A DNA stretch of 64,000 nucleotides from Magnetospirillum sp. 15-1. Its GTDB lineage: Bacteria > Pseudomonadota > Alphaproteobacteria > Rhodospirillales > Magnetospirillaceae. The notes under the pieces were generated by a model. That model was not told the DNA's origin and searched no databases. It saw only the letters and a list, made by a program, of their open reading frames with translations. The DNA lies in assembly GCF_900184795.1 (NCBI RefSeq), contig NZ_FXXN01000014.1, positions 1 through 64,000 of the forward strand, in the 5' to 3' direction. Of the stretch, positions 25,263 through 33,521 are shown in pieces; the first letter of the stretch is position 1; every line of letters begins with the position of its first letter. Both the position numbers and the translations under genes were made by a program.

Positions 25263-25339
25263 TTCGAAATCCGAATGATCAATTCGGATTTCGAATTCAG
25301 CGCCCATTGCGGGCGCGGCCAAGCAAACCAAAGGTTTGC
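25262..25339. repeat. Three adjacent inverted repeats
   Basis: A perfect 15-bp inverted repeat with a 5-bp spacer (ATTCGAAATCCGAAT at 25262-25276 and its complement at 25282-25296) starts on the last base of the upstream stop codon. It is followed by GCGCCC/GGGCGC (25300-25316) and GCAAACC/GGTTTGC (25323-25339). None ends in a T-run on the plus strand. They lie between convergent genes, so bidirectional termination or mRNA end protection is likely. Confidence 0.6.
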
Positions 25340-25360
25340 GCCCGGCGAGGGGCAAACAAA

Positions 25361-25672
25361 TCACGCCAGCTTGAGGCCGAGGATGCCCACCACGATCATG
25401 GCGATGCAGGCCAGACGCAGGGCATCGGCCGGCTCGGCGAACAACACCATCCCGGCAATCACCGTGCCCACCGTGCCGATACCCGTCCACACCGCGTAGG
25501 CGGTGCCCAGCGGCAGGGACCGCACGGCCATCCCCAGCAGCACCACGCTGCCCACCATGGCGGCGGCGGTCAGCACCAGGGGCAGCGGCCGCGACAGGCC
25601 ATCCACGTATTTCAGCCCCACCGCCCAGCCGATTTCCAGCAATCCGGCGGCCAACAGAAGAATCCACGGCAT
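25361..25672 (-). CDS. sugE: SugE/Gdx-type small multidrug resistance protein
   Basis: A 103-residue, four-helix membrane protein. The essential Glu is in L-L-E-I-G-W-A-V-G-L-K-Y (first helix), and W-T-G-I-G-T-V-G-T (about 63-71) marks the SugE/Gdx branch rather than EmrE. Gdx members export guanidinium in exchange for protons as antiparallel dimers. No guanidine riboswitch is evident in the 67 bp upstream, so control by that route is not supported. It stands between the Cys-rich gene and the OmpA-domain genes. Confidence 0.88.
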   Translation of the reverse strand: MPWILLLAAGLLEIGWAVGLKYVDGLSRPLPLVLTAAAMVGSVVLLGMAVRSLPLGTAYAVWTGIGTVGTVIAGMVLFAEPADALRLACIAMIVVGILGLKLA

Positions 25673-25739
25673 TTCGCAATGCTCCGTCCGAACCGGGCCG
25701 TCCCGGAAGTGGGGGAAGAGGGGCCGGGTCGTCCCGTCC

Positions 25740-26738
25740 CTACCGTTGATCGAAGCGGATCTCGATCCGGCGGTTCTTGGCGTAAGCGACTTCGGTGGTA
25801 CCGGTGTCCACCGGCTGGAACTCGCCGAAGCCGGCCGCCGCCAGCCGGTCCCGGGGCACGCCGTCGGCGGCCAGCGCCCTCAGCACGGTGATGGCCCGGG
25901 CGGTGGACAGTTCCCAGTTGGACGGGAACTTGCCCGAGGTGATGGGACGCTTGTCGGTATGCCCGTCGACGCGCAGCACCCAGTTGAGCCCCTTGGGCAT
26001 GCCGGCGGCGATCTCCTTGACCGTGGCGGCCAGACGCCGCACCTGCTCGCGCCCCTGAGGTCCCAGTTCGGCCGAGCCGGTCTCGAACAGCAGTTCCGAC
26101 TGGAAGACGAAGCGGTCGCCCTCGATGCGGATGCCGGGATGATCGCCCAGCACCTTCCTGAGGCGGCCGAAGAATTCCGAGCGGTACTTCTGCAATTCCT
26201 CGACCTTGCCGGCCAGGGCGACGTTGAGACGCTTGCCCAGGTCGGAAATCTGGGCCTTGTTCTCCTTGTCGCGGGCCTCGGAGGCATCCAGCGCGGCGGT
26301 GACGCGGGCCAGTTCGTCCCGCATGGCCTCGATCTGGCGGCTGAGCAGCGCCAACTGGGCGCGCCCCTCGTCCGAGATCTTCTTCTCGGCGGCCAGTTCG
26401 GCCTCTTTCTCGTCCTTCAGGGCCAACAGGGACGCCATGTCCTGGTTGACGCCCGCCGCCCAGGCCTCCAGCTTGTCCTTTTCCGCCCGGCTGCTGACCA
26501 GTTCGGCCTGCAGCGCGGCGTTGGCCTTGGTCTGCAGGTTAAGCTTCTCGGCCAGGGCGGCCATCTCGCGGCCCAGATCGTCCAGCGCCTTCTGGCGGCC
26601 CGACAGCGCCTGTCCCAGGAAGAACTGGGCCAGCACGAAAATCATCAGCAGAAAGACGATGACCATGATCAGCGTCGCCAGGGCATCGACGAAGCCGGGC
26701 CAGATGTCGACGGAACGGCGGGCGCGGCGCAGGGCCAT
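25740..26738 (-). CDS. MotB/OmpA-domain peptidoglycan-binding membrane protein
   Basis: A 332-residue protein with a single membrane helix (about 10-38; P-G-F-V-D-A-L-A-T-L-I-M-V precedes). This includes the Asp expected in a proton-conducting MotB/ExbD helix. A long coiled coil (about 50-190) leads to an OmpA-like domain (about 210-330; L-R-V-D-G-H-T-D-K-R-P, N-W-E-L-S-T-A-R-A, R-I-E-I-R-F) that binds peptidoglycan. The paired MotA/TolQ-like gene lies 3 bp upstream. The coiled coil is longer than in flagellar MotB, and no flagellar genes adjoin, so a non-flagellar envelope role is likely. Confidence 0.87.
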   Translation of the reverse strand: MALRRARRSVDIWPGFVDALATLIMVIVFLLMIFVLAQFFLGQALSGRQKALDDLGREMAALAEKLNLQTKANAALQAELVSSRAEKDKLEAWAAGVNQDMASLLALKDEKEAELAAEKKISDEGRAQLALLSRQIEAMRDELARVTAALDASEARDKENKAQISDLGKRLNVALAGKVEELQKYRSEFFGRLRKVLGDHPGIRIEGDRFVFQSELLFETGSAELGPQGREQVRRLAATVKEIAAGMPKGLNWVLRVDGHTDKRPITSGKFPSNWELSTARAITVLRALAADGVPRDRLAAAGFGEFQPVDTGTTEVAYAKNRRIEIRFDQR

Positions 26739-26741
26739 GGA

Positions 26742-27890
26742 TCAGCGCTCCAGCGGTTCCTCGGCGATGGCGGCGATGGTGCGCGCCAGCAGCCGGATTT
26801 CCGTGCGGAGCTCGGCCGTCAGTTGCTCGCGGCTGACCACCGTCTCGTCCACCAGCCGCTTCATGCTGCCGTCCAGGCTGCGCAGATGGGTGCGGCTGGC
26901 GTCGTCCATGCCGCCGCCGGAGCCGCCCTCGACCATGCGGGCCATCAGGGCGCGGGTCTCCAACTGCCCCTCGCCCAGCTTGAGCAGCAGCGATTGCTCG
27001 ACCTTCATGTGGTCGGTGAGCGTCGACAGCTTCTCGGTCAACTGGGTCAGCGAGGCGTTGACGCTGCCCCGATTGTCCTCGCCGCGCGCGATCACCCGCT
27101 GCAGATTATCCAGGCTGTCGGCGGTCTGCTCCAGCAGGGCCTGGATATAGGCCGGTACCGACTGGCCGGCGCCGCCGTCCTCGGCCGAGGTCAGCGGGCC
27201 GCCGGTGCCCAAGCGGGTCTGCCCGGCCAGCCATTCCTCCAGCTCGTTGTAGAAGGCGTTCTGCGCCTGACCGGCATTGAGGTCGAGGAACCCCAGGGCC
27301 AGCGATCCGGCCAGACCGAACAGCGAAGTGGAAAAGGCGGTGCCCATGCCGGCCAGCGGCTTGGACATGCCGGCCTTCAGGCCCTCGAAGGCGGCGGCCG
27401 GATCGGCACTGCCGACCGCCAGGGACGCGATCACCTCGCCCACCGAGCCCACCGTCTGCGACAGTCCCCAGAAGGTGCCCAGCAGGCCGAGGAAAATCAT
27501 CAGCCCGACCACGTAGCGCGACAGGTCGCGCTGCTCCTCCAGCCGGGCGGCGATGGAATCCAGCACCGAGCGAAGCGCCATGGCCGACAGGCTGACCCGG
27601 CCCTGGCGCTCGCCCAGCATGCCCGCCATGGGAGCCAGCAGGCGCAGGCGCCCGGACAGGGCCGGCTGGCCCTTGCGCCAGTTGTCCAGCCACTCCACCT
27701 CGGGGGTCAGCAGCATCACCTGACGGAAATTGAGCACGATGCCGGCCACGAACACGCCCAGCAGTAGGCCGTTCAGGGCCGGATTGTGGGAGAAAGCCGC
27801 CATCAGCCCCTCGTGCAGCAGGGCGGCCAGGGCGGCGACCAGCACCAGGAAGGCGGCCATGCGCAACAGATAGCGGGTGGGACGGATCAT
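26742..27890 (-). CDS. MotA/TolQ/ExbB-like proton channel protein
   Basis: A 382-residue protein with two N-terminal membrane helices (about 10-32 and 40-60) and a third and fourth at about 175-200 and 225-250. The MotA/TolQ signature is G-L-L-G-T-F-W-G-L (about 138-146), followed by G-M-G-T-A-F-S-T-S-L-F-G-L-A (about 181-194). The C-terminal 130 residues are cytosolic and helical, unusual for TolQ. It pairs with the next OmpA-domain protein to make a stator-like complex driven by proton flow. An in-frame GTG at 27899 is the alternative start; neither has a good ribosome binding site. Confidence 0.85.
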   Translation of the reverse strand: MIRPTRYLLRMAAFLVLVAALAALLHEGLMAAFSHNPALNGLLLGVFVAGIVLNFRQVMLLTPEVEWLDNWRKGQPALSGRLRLLAPMAGMLGERQGRVSLSAMALRSVLDSIAARLEEQRDLSRYVVGLMIFLGLLGTFWGLSQTVGSVGEVIASLAVGSADPAAAFEGLKAGMSKPLAGMGTAFSTSLFGLAGSLALGFLDLNAGQAQNAFYNELEEWLAGQTRLGTGGPLTSAEDGGAGQSVPAYIQALLEQTADSLDNLQRVIARGEDNRGSVNASLTQLTEKLSTLTDHMKVEQSLLLKLGEGQLETRALMARMVEGGSGGGMDDASRTHLRSLDGSMKRLVDETVVSREQLTAELRTEIRLLARTIAAIAEEPLER

Positions 27891-27982
27891 GGGCGACACT
27901 CGATCAGGCTGCAGGCGGAAAGGCTCGCGTGCCGGTTACCCTGGCACGCGATCGTGTCCGAAATACGGCGAACAGCCGTCGC

Positions 27983-29209
27983 TCAGCGCGCCACCAGCAT
28001 GGCGTCAACGCGGTCGGCGGCCCCGGATTCCACCTTGTTGCCCAGCGCGCGAACCTCGATGCGGGTGGAGCGCACCCCCATCTCCATCAGGTACTTGCGC
28101 ACCTCGAGCGCCCGGGACAGCGACAGGCGCCGCGCCTTGCTGGCATTGGCCTCGTCGCCGGCGGCATAGGCCAGCAATTGGAGGTTCAGGTTCTCGTCCT
28201 TATCCATGCGCTGGGCCAGACGGTCCAGTTCCATGCGGGCGGATTCGGGCAGATGGGAGCTGTCGGTGGCGAAGGGCACCGTCAGATTGTCGCCCTTGCG
28301 GCTGGGCGCGGCGGCCGGGACCGGAGCGGCCGGCGGCAGGGCCGCCACCTGGGGCAGCGGCGCCGGAACGACGGCGGGCGGCGGAGCGGGCGGAGCCACC
28401 GGCAGCGGCGGCGCCACGGGGGCCTGAACCACCGGAGCGGGAGCGACCGGCACCGGGACGACGGGCATGGGAGCGGCGGGCATGGGAGCGGCGGGCGCCG
28501 GAGCAGCCGGTGGGGGCGTCTTGACGAACTGCACCGCCGACGGAGGCTCGGGCGCCTTGGGAGCCTCGACCACCTTGGGCGGTTCGACCTTGACCGGCTC
28601 GGGCGCCTTGGGAGCCTCGACCACCTTGGGCGGCTCGACCTTGACCGGCTCGGGCGCCTTGGGAGCCTCGACCACCTTGGGCGGCTCGACGGGCTTGGGA
28701 GTCTCGATGGCCTTGGGCGGCTCGACCTTGGCGGGCGCCTTGGGCGGAGCCGGCACCTCGGCGGCGACATCCGGCTTGGCCGGCTTGGGGGCCGGAGCGG
28801 CAGCCGGGGCCTTGGGCGCCTCGATGATCTTGGCGGGCTCTGGCTTGGCGGGTTCGGGTGCCGGAATCTCGGCCTTGGGCGCGGCGGCGACCTTTTCCAC
28901 CTTGGGGGCGGCGGCAACCTTGGGAGCGGCGGCCTTGTGGCCCTCGGCATAGGGCCTGAAGCCCGATTGCGGCGCCTTGGGAGCGGCGGGGCGCGCCACG
29001 GGACGCGGAGTCCCGGGAATGGCGGCGGATGGCGGACGGGTCACCAGACCCGGCAGGGTCGGCTCCGGACCCAGCTTATCCAGCACGTCCCAGTTGACGT
29101 CGACGCTGGGGCGGTATTCCCCCACCACCACCTGGGCGGATGCGGGCGCGGCCGCGACGGAAACAAGCGCTCCCAGCGCCAGCAACGCGACCTTTCTCCC
29201 CCTGTTCAT
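27983..29209 (-). CDS. Exported OmpA-domain protein with long Pro/Ala/Lys-rich repeats
   Basis: A 408-residue protein. A signal peptide (R-K-V-A-L-L-A-L-G-A-L-V-S-V-A-A-A-P-A-S-A-Q) is followed by a roughly 270-residue low-complexity stretch of P-K, P-E and A-P. It includes three near-identical 18-residue tandem copies of P-P-K-V-V-E-A-P-K-A-P-E-P-V-K-V-E (about 163-220). The C-terminal 110 residues are an OmpA-like domain (V-P-F-A-T-D-S-S-H-L, then R-R-L-S-L-S-R-A-L-E-V-R) that binds peptidoglycan. The Pro-rich part could span the periplasm, as in TonB. It is next to the MotA/MotB-like pair on the same strand, with 92 bp between. GGGAGA lies before the ATG. Confidence 0.85.
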   Translation of the reverse strand: MNRGRKVALLALGALVSVAAAPASAQVVVGEYRPSVDVNWDVLDKLGPEPTLPGLVTRPPSAAIPGTPRPVARPAAPKAPQSGFRPYAEGHKAAAPKVAAAPKVEKVAAAPKAEIPAPEPAKPEPAKIIEAPKAPAAAPAPKPAKPDVAAEVPAPPKAPAKVEPPKAIETPKPVEPPKVVEAPKAPEPVKVEPPKVVEAPKAPEPVKVEPPKVVEAPKAPEPPSAVQFVKTPPPAAPAPAAPMPAAPMPVVPVPVAPAPVVQAPVAPPLPVAPPAPPPAVVPAPLPQVAALPPAAPVPAAAPSRKGDNLTVPFATDSSHLPESARMELDRLAQRMDKDENLNLQLLAYAAGDEANASKARRLSLSRALEVRKYLMEMGVRSTRIEVRALGNKVESGAADRVDAMLVAR

Positions 29210-29286
29210 CACGCCACTCTCCCGGCTGGAATCCCTCGATATTCTTATGGTCAAGAATCTAGCCGAACCGGAGTCCGGCCACAACC

Positions 29287-30084
29287 CTATCCCCGCGCCG
29301 CCTTCAACAGCTTCATCAGCGGCTGGTGCAGGTGGTCGTTGGCGGCCAGGACCTGACCGTTCTCCAGCATCTTCGAACCGCCCTGGAAGTCGGTGACATA
29401 GCCGCCCGCTTCCTTGACCAGCACGATGCCCGCCGCGATATCCCACGGCTGGATGCCGGTTTCCCAATAGCCGTCGCAGCGCCCGGCCGCCACATAGGCG
29501 AGGTCGAGAGCCGCCGAGCCGAAGCGGCGGATGCCCGCCACCTGACCCATCACCGCGCCCAGCTCCCTGAGGAAGGTCTCGTGACCCGGGCGGCCGATGA
29601 AGGGAATGCCGGTGGCGATCAGGGTCTCTTCCAGCTTGCGCCGAGCCGAGACGCGCAGGCGGTGCTCGTTCAAGAAGGCGCCGGCGCCCTTTTCCGCGTG
29701 GAACATCTCGTCACCCAGCGGCTGGTAGACCACGCCGGCGAAGAGTTCGCCGTCACGCTCCAGCGCGATGGAGATGCAGAAATTGGGGATGCCGTGCAGG
29801 AAGTTGGTGGTGCCGTCGATGGGATCGATGATCCAGCGATGGCTCTTGTCGTCACCGGCGACCTCGCCGCCTTCCTCGAGCAGGAAGCCGAAACCGGGAC
29901 GGGCCTTCTTCAGCTCGGCGCGCAACGTCTTCTCGGCCCTGAGATCGGCCGAGGACACGAAATCGGCAGGCCCCTTCTTGGAAACCTGCAGCTGTTCGAT
30001 CTCGCCGTAATCGCGGACCAGGTTACGGGCGGCCTTGCGGGCCGCCCCCATCATGACGTTGAGCAGTGCCGAGCGAATGATCAC
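29287..30084 (-). CDS. suhB: Inositol monophosphatase family protein
   Basis: A 265-residue Mg-dependent phosphatase. The metal ligands are seen as L-L-E-E-G-G-E (about 69-75), W-I-I-D-P-I-D-G-T-T-N-F (about 84-95) and W-D-I-A-A-G (about 211-216), the complete family set. It probably hydrolyses inositol-1-phosphate or related sugar phosphates; SuhB in E. coli also acts in rRNA antitermination. GTG start at 30084, 3 bp after the efp stop, so it is cotranscribed with efp. Confidence 0.92.
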   Translation of the reverse strand: MIIRSALLNVMMGAARKAARNLVRDYGEIEQLQVSKKGPADFVSSADLRAEKTLRAELKKARPGFGFLLEEGGEVAGDDKSHRWIIDPIDGTTNFLHGIPNFCISIALERDGELFAGVVYQPLGDEMFHAEKGAGAFLNEHRLRVSARRKLEETLIATGIPFIGRPGHETFLRELGAVMGQVAGIRRFGSAALDLAYVAAGRCDGYWETGIQPWDIAAGIVLVKEAGGYVTDFQGGSKMLENGQVLAANDHLHQPLMKLLKAARG

Positions 30085-30087
30085 CGT

Positions 30088-30654
30088 TCAGCCCTTGAAC
30101 CGCTCGACATAGGTGCAGTCGGTGGTGTTGACGATGATCACCTCGCCCTCCTCCAGGAAGGGGGGGACCAGGATCTTCATGCCGTTTTCCAGCCGGGCGG
30201 GCTTGTAGGACGACGACGCGGTCTGGCCCTTCACCACCGGGTCGGCCTCGACCACCTTCATCACCACCTTTTCCGGCAGGGTGATGGAGACCGGCGAACC
30301 CTCGACGAAGTCCACCTCGACCACCATGCCGTCCTGCAGGAAGCCGATGGTCTCGCCCAGGGCGTCGTTGGGCATGGTGAACTGCTCGAAGCTCTCGGAA
30401 TCCATGAAGGTCATGATGGAATCGTCGCGGAACAGGAAAGTGCATTCCTTGGCCTCGACGTTGCACTTCTCGACGGTATCGGCGGTGCGCCAGCGCTCGT
30501 TGGTCTTGTTGCCGGTGCGGATGTCGCGCATCTCGACGGTGATGAAGGCCCCGCCCTTGCCGGGCTGCACGATCTGGATCTTGAGCACGGCGTACTGGCG
30601 GCCGTTGTGCTCGAGGATGTTGCCGGGACGAATCAGATTGGCATTGATCTTCAT
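30088..30654 (-). CDS. efp: Elongation factor P
   Basis: A 188-residue translation factor with the three beta-barrel domains of the EF-P family. It relieves ribosomes stalled on polyproline. The modified Lys is Lys33 in Q-P-G-K-G-G-A-F; the P-G-K-G loop is the type modified by beta-lysylation. The required enzymes epmB (downstream by about 75 bp on the same strand, ending at 30729) and epmA (31925) lie next to it, so the modification pathway is encoded together. The two Pro-rich OmpA-type proteins nearby would be natural clients, but that is inference. Confidence 0.96.
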   Translation of the reverse strand: MKINANLIRPGNILEHNGRQYAVLKIQIVQPGKGGAFITVEMRDIRTGNKTNERWRTADTVEKCNVEAKECTFLFRDDSIMTFMDSESFEQFTMPNDALGETIGFLQDGMVVEVDFVEGSPVSITLPEKVVMKVVEADPVVKGQTASSSYKPARLENGMKILVPPFLEEGEVIIVNTTDCTYVERFKG

Positions 30655-30728
30655 GGGACTTCCAACAGGGCTGACGGAAAATTGGCGCGGACCGTAACAG
30701 GTCGTCCACGGGAAGGCAAGAATACCCG

Positions 30729-31778
30729 TCAATCGGGCGGATAGCCATGCCGGACACCCGCCGGATCGGTCACCGCCGCCGCCTCTTCATCCCAATAGTC
30801 CGGTCCCACCGGCACCTTGCCGGCCCCGCCGGGAATATCGAGCACGTAGGTGGGCTGGGCGATGCCCGACAGCCGGCCGCGCAAGCGACGCATCAGCGCG
30901 CGGCCCTCGGCGATGGTCAGGCGGAAATGGCCGGTGCCCGGCGCCAGATCGGGGTGGTGCAGGTAGTAGGGCCGCACCCGGTGACGCACCAGGGCGCGGA
31001 ACAATTCCTCCAGCACCTCGGCGCGGTCGTTGACGCCTTTCAGCAGCACGGTCTGCGACAGCAGCGGAATGCCCGCCCCGGCCAGACGGGAAAGAGCGGC
31101 GGCGGCCTGGGGCGACAGCTCGCGGGAATGATTGACGTGCACCGCCAGCCACACCGCCTTGCCCGGCCCGCCCAGCACTCCCGCCAGCCGGGCGGTGACG
31201 CGGCCGGGATCGCTGACCGGCACCCGCGAATGGATGCGGATCAGGTCCACATGGGTAATGGCCCCGATGCGGCCCAACAGCGCTTCCAGCCGGGCGGCGG
31301 GCAGCATCAGCGGATCGCCGCCGGTCAGGATCACCTCGCGGATGTCCGGGCGCTCGGCCACGTAGGCCAGGGCGCCGTCGATCTCCGCCTCGCCCATGGT
31401 GGCGTCGGCATCGCCCACCCGGGCGCGGCGGAAACAGAAGCGGCAATAGACCGGACAGACCAGCAGCGGGGTCAGCAGCACCCGGTCGGGGTAGCGGTGG
31501 ACGAGGCCCTTCACCGGGCTGTAGGCTGCGTCGCCGATGGGGTCGGCCAGATCCTCCGGCGCCGTGACCAGTTCCTCGGCCGACGGCACGTATTGCCGGG
31601 CGATGGGATCAAGCGGATCGGCCGGGTCGATCAGATCGGTAACCGCCGGGGTCAGCGCCACCGCGTAGGAGCGGGCGACACGCTCCACCGCCTCGGCCGT
31701 ATCAGGCGGAATCAGGCCGGCATCCAGCAGGTCGGCGGCGGTGCGGAGGGTGCGGCGGCGGGCGGAAGCTGCGGTCAT
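30729..31778 (-). CDS. epmB: EF-P beta-lysylation enzyme EpmB (lysine 2,3-aminomutase family)
   Basis: A 349-residue radical-SAM enzyme. The cluster Cys are C108, C112 and C115 in C-P-V-Y-C-R-F-C, followed by G-G-D-P-L (SAM binding). The family converts (S)-alpha-lysine to (R)-beta-lysine, which EpmA loads onto EF-P. The C-terminal PLP-binding region continues through R-P-Y-Y-L-H-H-P-D. EpmB is shorter than clostridial lysine aminomutase, and this length fits EpmB. It is divergent from epmA, with 146 bp carrying the CCACGAAGGC repeats between. Confidence 0.92.
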   Translation of the reverse strand: MTAASARRRTLRTAADLLDAGLIPPDTAEAVERVARSYAVALTPAVTDLIDPADPLDPIARQYVPSAEELVTAPEDLADPIGDAAYSPVKGLVHRYPDRVLLTPLLVCPVYCRFCFRRARVGDADATMGEAEIDGALAYVAERPDIREVILTGGDPLMLPAARLEALLGRIGAITHVDLIRIHSRVPVSDPGRVTARLAGVLGGPGKAVWLAVHVNHSRELSPQAAAALSRLAGAGIPLLSQTVLLKGVNDRAEVLEELFRALVRHRVRPYYLHHPDLAPGTGHFRLTIAEGRALMRRLRGRLSGIAQPTYVLDIPGGAGKVPVGPDYWDEEAAAVTDPAGVRHGYPPD

Positions 31779-31788
31779 GAAGAAAATT

Positions 31789-31876
31789 CACCACGAAGGC
31801 GCGAAGGCGCGAAGGACCACGAAGATTGAGGGCAAGTCCTTCTTTTCTCTTCATGCCTTCGTGCCTTCGTGGTTAA
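31789..31876. repeat. CCACGAAGG-type inverted repeat between epmB and epmA
   Basis: CACCACGAAGGCGCGAAGGCGCGAAG (31789-31814) is mirrored by CTTCATGCCTTCGTGCCTTCGTGGTTAA (31849-31876), an imperfect inverted repeat with tandem CGAAGGC units in each arm. The element would fold into a long hairpin in the divergent gap. A similar CCACGAAGGCACGAAGG unit is dispersed in many Gram-negative genomes. Confidence 0.6.
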
Positions 31877-31924
31877 CCAAAGGCCGACACGCATGACGAG
31901 ATGCCGGTTCTAAAGGAAAAAGCC

Positions 31925-32971
31925 ATGGCAGGTAAAGGATGGTGGCGGCCCGAGGTGTTCGCCGGGCGCCGGGCGAACCTGGAGCTGCGCTCCCGCGTGG
32001 TCAACGCCACCCGCGCCTTCTTCGCCGCCCGCGACTTCGCCGAGGTGGAGACTCCCTGCCTGCAGGTATCGCCGGGGCTGGAACCCCACCTCAAGGCCTT
32101 CGCCACCGCCTTCACCGATCCCTATGGCGGTCCCGACCGGCCGCTCTATCTCCATACCAGCCCGGAATTCGCCATGAAGAAGCTGCTGGTGGCCGGCGTG
32201 CCGCGCCTCTACCAGTTGGCCAAGGTGTTCCGCAACGCCGAGCGCTCGGCCACCCACCATCCGGAATTCACCATGCTGGAATGGTACCGGGCCGGCGCCT
32301 CGCTGGACGATCTGATGGCCGACACCGAAACGCTGGTCCGCGACTGTGCCCGCGCCGCCGCGGTGGAGCGGCTGCGGCGCCGGGGGACCGGGTGCGATCC
32401 CTTCGCCCCGTGGCGGCGCCTGTCGGTGGCCGAGGCCTTCGCCGAATACGCCGGAATCGACGTGCTGGCCACCGCTCCCGATCCCTGGGCGCCCGACCGT
32501 GCGCACCTCGCCGCCGAGGCAACGCGCATCGGCATTTCGGTCAGCCCCTCGGACGCCTGGGAAGACATCTTCTTCAAGGTGATGCTCGACCGCATCGAGC
32601 CCCATCTTGGCTTCGACCGACCGGTCATACTGCATTCCTATCCGGTGTCCATGGCGGCGCTGTCGCGCCCCTCCCCCGCCGACCGGCGGGTGGCCGAGCG
32701 CTTCGAGGCCTATGCCTGCGGCGTGGAACTGTGCAACGCCTTCGGCGAGCTGACCGACCCGGCCGAGCAGCGCCGCCGCTTCACCGCCGACATGGACCTG
32801 AAGCAGGCGCTTTACGGCGAGCGCTATCCCCTGGACGAGGATTTCCTGGCCGCGCTGGAGGCCGGCATGCCGGATTCGGCCGGCATCGCCCTGGGCTTCG
32901 ACCGGCTGGTCATGCTGCTGGCCGGGGCGGACAGCATCGACGAGGTGCTGTGGGCGCCGGTGGCCGGCTAG
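31925..32971 (+). CDS. epmA: EF-P lysine-lysyltransferase EpmA
   Basis: A 348-residue class II aminoacyl-tRNA synthetase-like protein, the catalytic half of LysRS without the anticodon-binding domain. Motif 2 is Y-Q-L-A-K-V-F-R-N-A-E-R (about 98-109) with H-H-P-E-F-T-M-L-E-W; motif 3 is G-I-A-L-G-F-D-R-L-V-M-L-L (about 324-336). It attaches beta-lysine to EF-P. The ATG at 31925 gives the canonical start; a slightly longer frame (31901) would add a Lys-rich leader. It ends at a hairpin. Confidence 0.94.
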   Translation: MAGKGWWRPEVFAGRRANLELRSRVVNATRAFFAARDFAEVETPCLQVSPGLEPHLKAFATAFTDPYGGPDRPLYLHTSPEFAMKKLLVAGVPRLYQLAKVFRNAERSATHHPEFTMLEWYRAGASLDDLMADTETLVRDCARAAAVERLRRRGTGCDPFAPWRRLSVAEAFAEYAGIDVLATAPDPWAPDRAHLAAEATRIGISVSPSDAWEDIFFKVMLDRIEPHLGFDRPVILHSYPVSMAALSRPSPADRRVAERFEAYACGVELCNAFGELTDPAEQRRRFTADMDLKQALYGERYPLDEDFLAALEAGMPDSAGIALGFDRLVMLLAGADSIDEVLWAPVAG

Positions 32972-32999
32972 AATGCTTCAGCTTCAAGCCGAAGCATTC
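32971..32999 (+). terminator. Hairpin at the end of epmA
   Basis: GAATGCTTC/GAAGCATTC is a perfect 9-bp stem with an 11-base loop, beginning at the last base of the epmA stop codon. No T-run follows, so termination strength is uncertain. Confidence 0.55.
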
Positions 33000-33101
33000 C
33001 AGGATTCTGTGTATACGAATACTCCGCTTTTTCAGGGCTCAAGCGCCGCTCGGGCTTAAGAGTTTTTCGATTTTCCGATTCAGCTTAAATGCGAAAAAAC
33101 T

Positions 33102-33488
33102 CTAAATAACGTCCGCCAGGGTCTTGCCGTCGAACACGCCCAGGAAGGCGGCCAGGGCATCGTCCACCAGACGGCGCAGCCGGCACTCGACGATGGGACA
33201 GGTGTCGCAGGGCTCGTGGCAGGGCAGCAGGGCCAGATTCTCCTGCTGGCGGAACAGCTCGCCCAGGGCGATATCGGAAGGCTCGCGCGCCAGACGCAGG
33301 CCGCCATGCTTGCCCCGCACCGTCTGCACATGCCCCAACTCCGCCAGGGAGCGGACGATCTTCTTCAGATGCTCGGCCGAGATGACGTAGTACTCGGCCA
33401 CCTCGCGCACCGTCACCACCCGGTCGCGGTGCCGCGACAGGTAGATGAGCAGACGAATGGAAAAGTCGGTGAATTGGGTGATCTTCAT
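33102..33488 (-). CDS. Rrf2-family regulator (second NsrR/IscR-type copy)
   Basis: A 128-residue protein starting M-K-I-T-Q-F-T-D-F-S-I-R-L-L-I-Y-L, with the family HTH (V-A-E-Y-Y-V-I-S-A-E-H-L-K-K-I-V) and wing R-G-K-H-G-G-L-R-L. Cysteines follow in C-H-E-P-C-D-T-C-P-I-V-E-C-R-L (about 89-103). The spacing differs from the copy at 1475, and the two are not recent duplicates. Three of the four Cys should ligate an Fe-S cluster sensing NO or redox state. It is 33 bp downstream of the GGDEF gene's stop, with no evident target gene adjacent. An 11-bp inverted repeat follows its stop. Confidence 0.9.
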   Translation of the reverse strand: MKITQFTDFSIRLLIYLSRHRDRVVTVREVAEYYVISAEHLKKIVRSLAELGHVQTVRGKHGGLRLAREPSDIALGELFRQQENLALLPCHEPCDTCPIVECRLRRLVDDALAAFLGVFDGKTLADVI

Positions 33489-33521
33489 GGTGCTTCCGCC
33501 CGGGGGTGGGAACCCATGGTG

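Noticed and set aside
25673-25739. Guanidine riboswitch upstream of sugE
   Set aside because: The 67-bp gap is too short, and the conserved ACGR-type loops were not seen.
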